A stretch of DNA of 7,670 nt. It comes from DATGQT01 sp033720695. Lineage in GTDB: Bacteria; Bacteroidota; Rhodothermia; Rhodothermales; Rubricoccaceae. Under the pieces are notes generated by a model that was not told the DNA's origin, did not search any database, and worked only from the letters and a program-made list of their open reading frames with translations. Shown here in pieces: positions 6,686-7,670 of the stretch. The stretch's first letter is position 1, and every line of letters starts with the position of its first letter. The stretch is taken from assembly GCA_033720695.1 (NCBI GenBank), contig JAWWCA010000173.1:1-7670 (forward strand), written 5' to 3'. The position numbers and the translations under genes were made by a program.

Positions 6686-6708
6686 CGGAGTAGGGGGTGT
6701 GCGAACAG

Positions 6709-6728
6709 CTTTCAGTAATTCCTGAAAG
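6709..6728 (-). promoter_or_regulatory. AT-rich inverted repeat before the flavoprotein gene, candidate operator
   Basis: ctttcag-taattc-ctgaaag is a perfect 7-bp inverted repeat around a 6-bp spacer, ending 23 bp before the ATG. It is 14/20 A+T in a window of roughly 30% A+T, so it stands out. The position suits a repressor operator or leader hairpin. A very weak sigma-70-like pair (TTGAAC at 6757-6752, TACGAC at 6733-6728, 18-bp spacer) would place the repeat over the transcription start, which is speculative. Confidence 0.45.
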
Positions 6729-6737
6729 TCGTACGAT

Positions 6738-6752
6738 CCCTGCTCGTCAGGG
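6738..6752. repeat. Inverted repeat CCCTG-N5-CAGGG
   Basis: Arms ccctg (6738-6742) and caggg (6748-6752) flank ctcgt. The same arms recur in the palindrome at 6778-6789, within the same 150-bp gap upstream of the flavoprotein gene. This could be a protein-binding site, a small RNA hairpin or coincidence. Confidence 0.35.
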
Positions 6753-6777
6753 TTCAAGCCTTCGGGTTCTTCGTCGT

Positions 6778-6789
6778 CCCTGCGCAGGG
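6778..6789. repeat. 12-bp perfect palindrome CCCTGCGCAGGG
   Basis: This palindrome lies 46 bp after the stop of the ChaN-like gene. It shares its outer half-sites, ccctg and caggg, with the inverted repeat at 6738-6752, centred about 38 bp away. It could be a binding site or the remains of a terminator. No T-run follows it. Confidence 0.35.
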
Positions 6790-6835
6790 CCTTCCACGGG
6801 GCTCAATCCTCCTCCGGCCCATCCGAGGCGCCGGG

Positions 6836-7670
6836 TCAGCGTCCGATGAGTGCCGTCCGATCCGTCAGAATCACGAAGGCGCCGTCGCCCGGGGCGGGCG
6901 CGCCGTCGAGGTCGTCCGAGGGCCGCAGCGTGACGACCAGAGGGCGGACGCCGGGCGCGTAGCGCACGAGATGCTCGGGGATGCCGAGGCCGTCGCGGCT
7001 GTGGAACGCTCCGTTGAGATGGACGACGAGGGCGCCGGGGTGCCGCGCGAGGTGCTCGGCGAGGGAGAACGCCATCGTCGCGTCGCGGAGGTTTTGCGCA
7101 GCCAGGAGGCCGTCCGGGCTCGACCCGTGAACGGCCGCCATCTCGGCCATCTCCTCCTCGAAGCGCGCGGCGAGGGCGTCGGAGGGGGGGGCCACGGGGC
7201 GGGGCGGCAGGAAGGCCCGGGCCGGCTCGGGGAGGGCGTCGAGGCCGGACAGCCCCTCGCGGCCGACGCGGCTGACGTAGCGCGCGGGCGCGTTCGCGGC
7301 GATCACCGCCAGCCCGTGCGCTTTGGCGTACTCCACGAGCGGGCGGTAGTCCTCGGCGTAGGTGCCCCAGGGGCGGGCGGCGGCGAGGAAGTCCTGCTCG
7401 CGGACGAGCCCGGCGAGGTACTCGTCGAGGACGAGCTGGACGTCGCGCTCGAACATCTCCAGCCCGAGCGCGACGGGGCGTTCGGCGCCGTAGCGGCGGT
7501 GTGCCTCCTCCAGGAGCCGGCGCTGGAGGGCGTGCGCCGTCGGGTCGTTGTGGCGCTCGCCGAGGAACACCACGTCGGCCCGGGCCATCGCGTCCACGAC
7601 GGCCCCGAGGTCGGTGCGCGTGCCGTCGGCGGCGTAGACGGCGTAGGAGCCGTCGGGCTGCGCGGCCGCC
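6836..7670 (-). CDS. ChaN-like (DUF399) putative haem-binding protein, N-terminus missing
   Basis: The frame is open from the right window edge to a TGA at 6836-6838, giving 277 visible residues; the true start lies outside. The sequence matches the ChaN-like / Cofac_haem_bdg (DUF399) family. Visible marks are ADVVFLGERHNDPTAHALQ (visible residues 31-49) with the family's GExH...H arrangement, then LEMFERDVQLVLDEYL, and the AEDYRPLVEYAK segment followed by VIAANAPARYVSRV. A later HLNGAFHSRDGLGIPEHL fits the second half of the domain. The Campylobacter jejuni relative is an iron-regulated surface lipoprotein that binds haem. Whether this one is a lipoprotein cannot be judged because the N-terminus is not in view. 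An in-frame GTG at 7597 is inside the conserved domain, since residues upstream (DGSYAVYAADGTRTDLGAVV) also fit the family, so it is not the start. The flavoprotein gene begins 150 bp after the stop on the same strand. Confidence 0.85.
   Translation of the reverse strand, partial: AAAQPDGSYAVYAADGTRTDLGAVVDAMARADVVFLGERHNDPTAHALQRRLLEEAHRRYGAERPVALGLEMFERDVQLVLDEYLAGLVREQDFLAAARPWGTYAEDYRPLVEYAKAHGLAVIAANAPARYVSRVGREGLSGLDALPEPARAFLPPRPVAPPSDALAARFEEEMAEMAAVHGSSPDGLLAAQNLRDATMAFSLAEHLARHPGALVVHLNGAFHSRDGLGIPEHLVRYAPGVRPLVVTLRPSDDLDGAPAPGDGAFVILTDRTALIGR

Noticed and set aside
4937..6718. Long rightward open frame of 593 codons
   Set aside because: It is antisense to the flavoprotein gene, has a Val/Gly/Ala/Asp-biased translation and no recognisable motif.
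6686..6757. TTG start adding 24 residues to the flavoprotein
   Set aside because: The ATG at 6685 gives the usual distance to the FAD motif, and the extra stretch contains the AT-rich inverted repeat, which reads better as regulatory DNA.
6754..6822. 22-codon leader ORF (leftward, ATG at 6822) before the flavoprotein gene
   Set aside because: It has no ribosome binding site, no attenuator-like run of a single amino acid and an Arg/Pro/Gly-rich translation; chance is the simpler explanation.

Overview
The window is about 70% GC, densely coded, and its start codons are mostly preceded by C-rich leaders with no Shine-Dalgarno sequence. It encodes several lipoproteins, an HtrA protease, a DUF3179 protein, an M49-type metallopeptidase, an SdhA-like flavoprotein and a ChaN-like protein. 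Together these suggest a high-GC member of the Bacteroidota/Rhodothermota lineage (Rhodothermia such as Rubricoccus, Rubrivirga or Salinibacter relatives). That placement is inferred from composition and remembered family similarity, not from a marker gene. It looks like ordinary chromosome. I see no phage, IS element, CRISPR array, tRNA or rRNA.

Layout. Positions 1-1417 hold a leftward pair: a lipoprotein-type HtrA serine protease (257-1417), then, 18 bp later, the first 79 codons of an unknown lipoprotein that runs off the left edge. A 157-bp gap (1418-1574) separates this pair from rightward genes: a secreted DUF3179 protein (1575-2729) and a 56-residue single-span membrane protein (2812-2982) that is easy to miss. 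A short convergent gap with two GC-rich hairpins (about 2995-3071) follows. The rest is leftward. In transcription order from the right edge these genes are a ChaN-like protein missing its N-terminus (6836-7670), a 585-residue SdhA/FrdA-type flavoprotein (4928-6685), and an exported M49 (dipeptidyl peptidase III-like) lipoprotein with an HEVAH zinc motif (3058-4764).

How the genes relate. Five of the seven proteins appear to be exported or membrane-associated: the partial lipoprotein, HtrA, the DUF3179 protein, the small membrane protein and the M49 lipoprotein. The theme is cell-envelope protein turnover and surface chemistry, with no single evident pathway. HtrA and the lipoprotein next to it are the only pair close enough to suggest an operon. 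The flavoprotein has no iron-sulfur or membrane-anchor partner gene here, so its electron acceptor is unknown. The gap before it (6686-6835) holds three inverted repeats and is locally AT-richer, making it the best candidate regulatory region.

I found no clear case for a wholly new biological system. The items most worth a second look are the regulatory-looking gap before the flavoprotein, the orphan status of that flavoprotein, the five-residue zinc motif of the M49 protein, the internal duplication with lost cysteines in the DUF3179 protein, and the small membrane protein.
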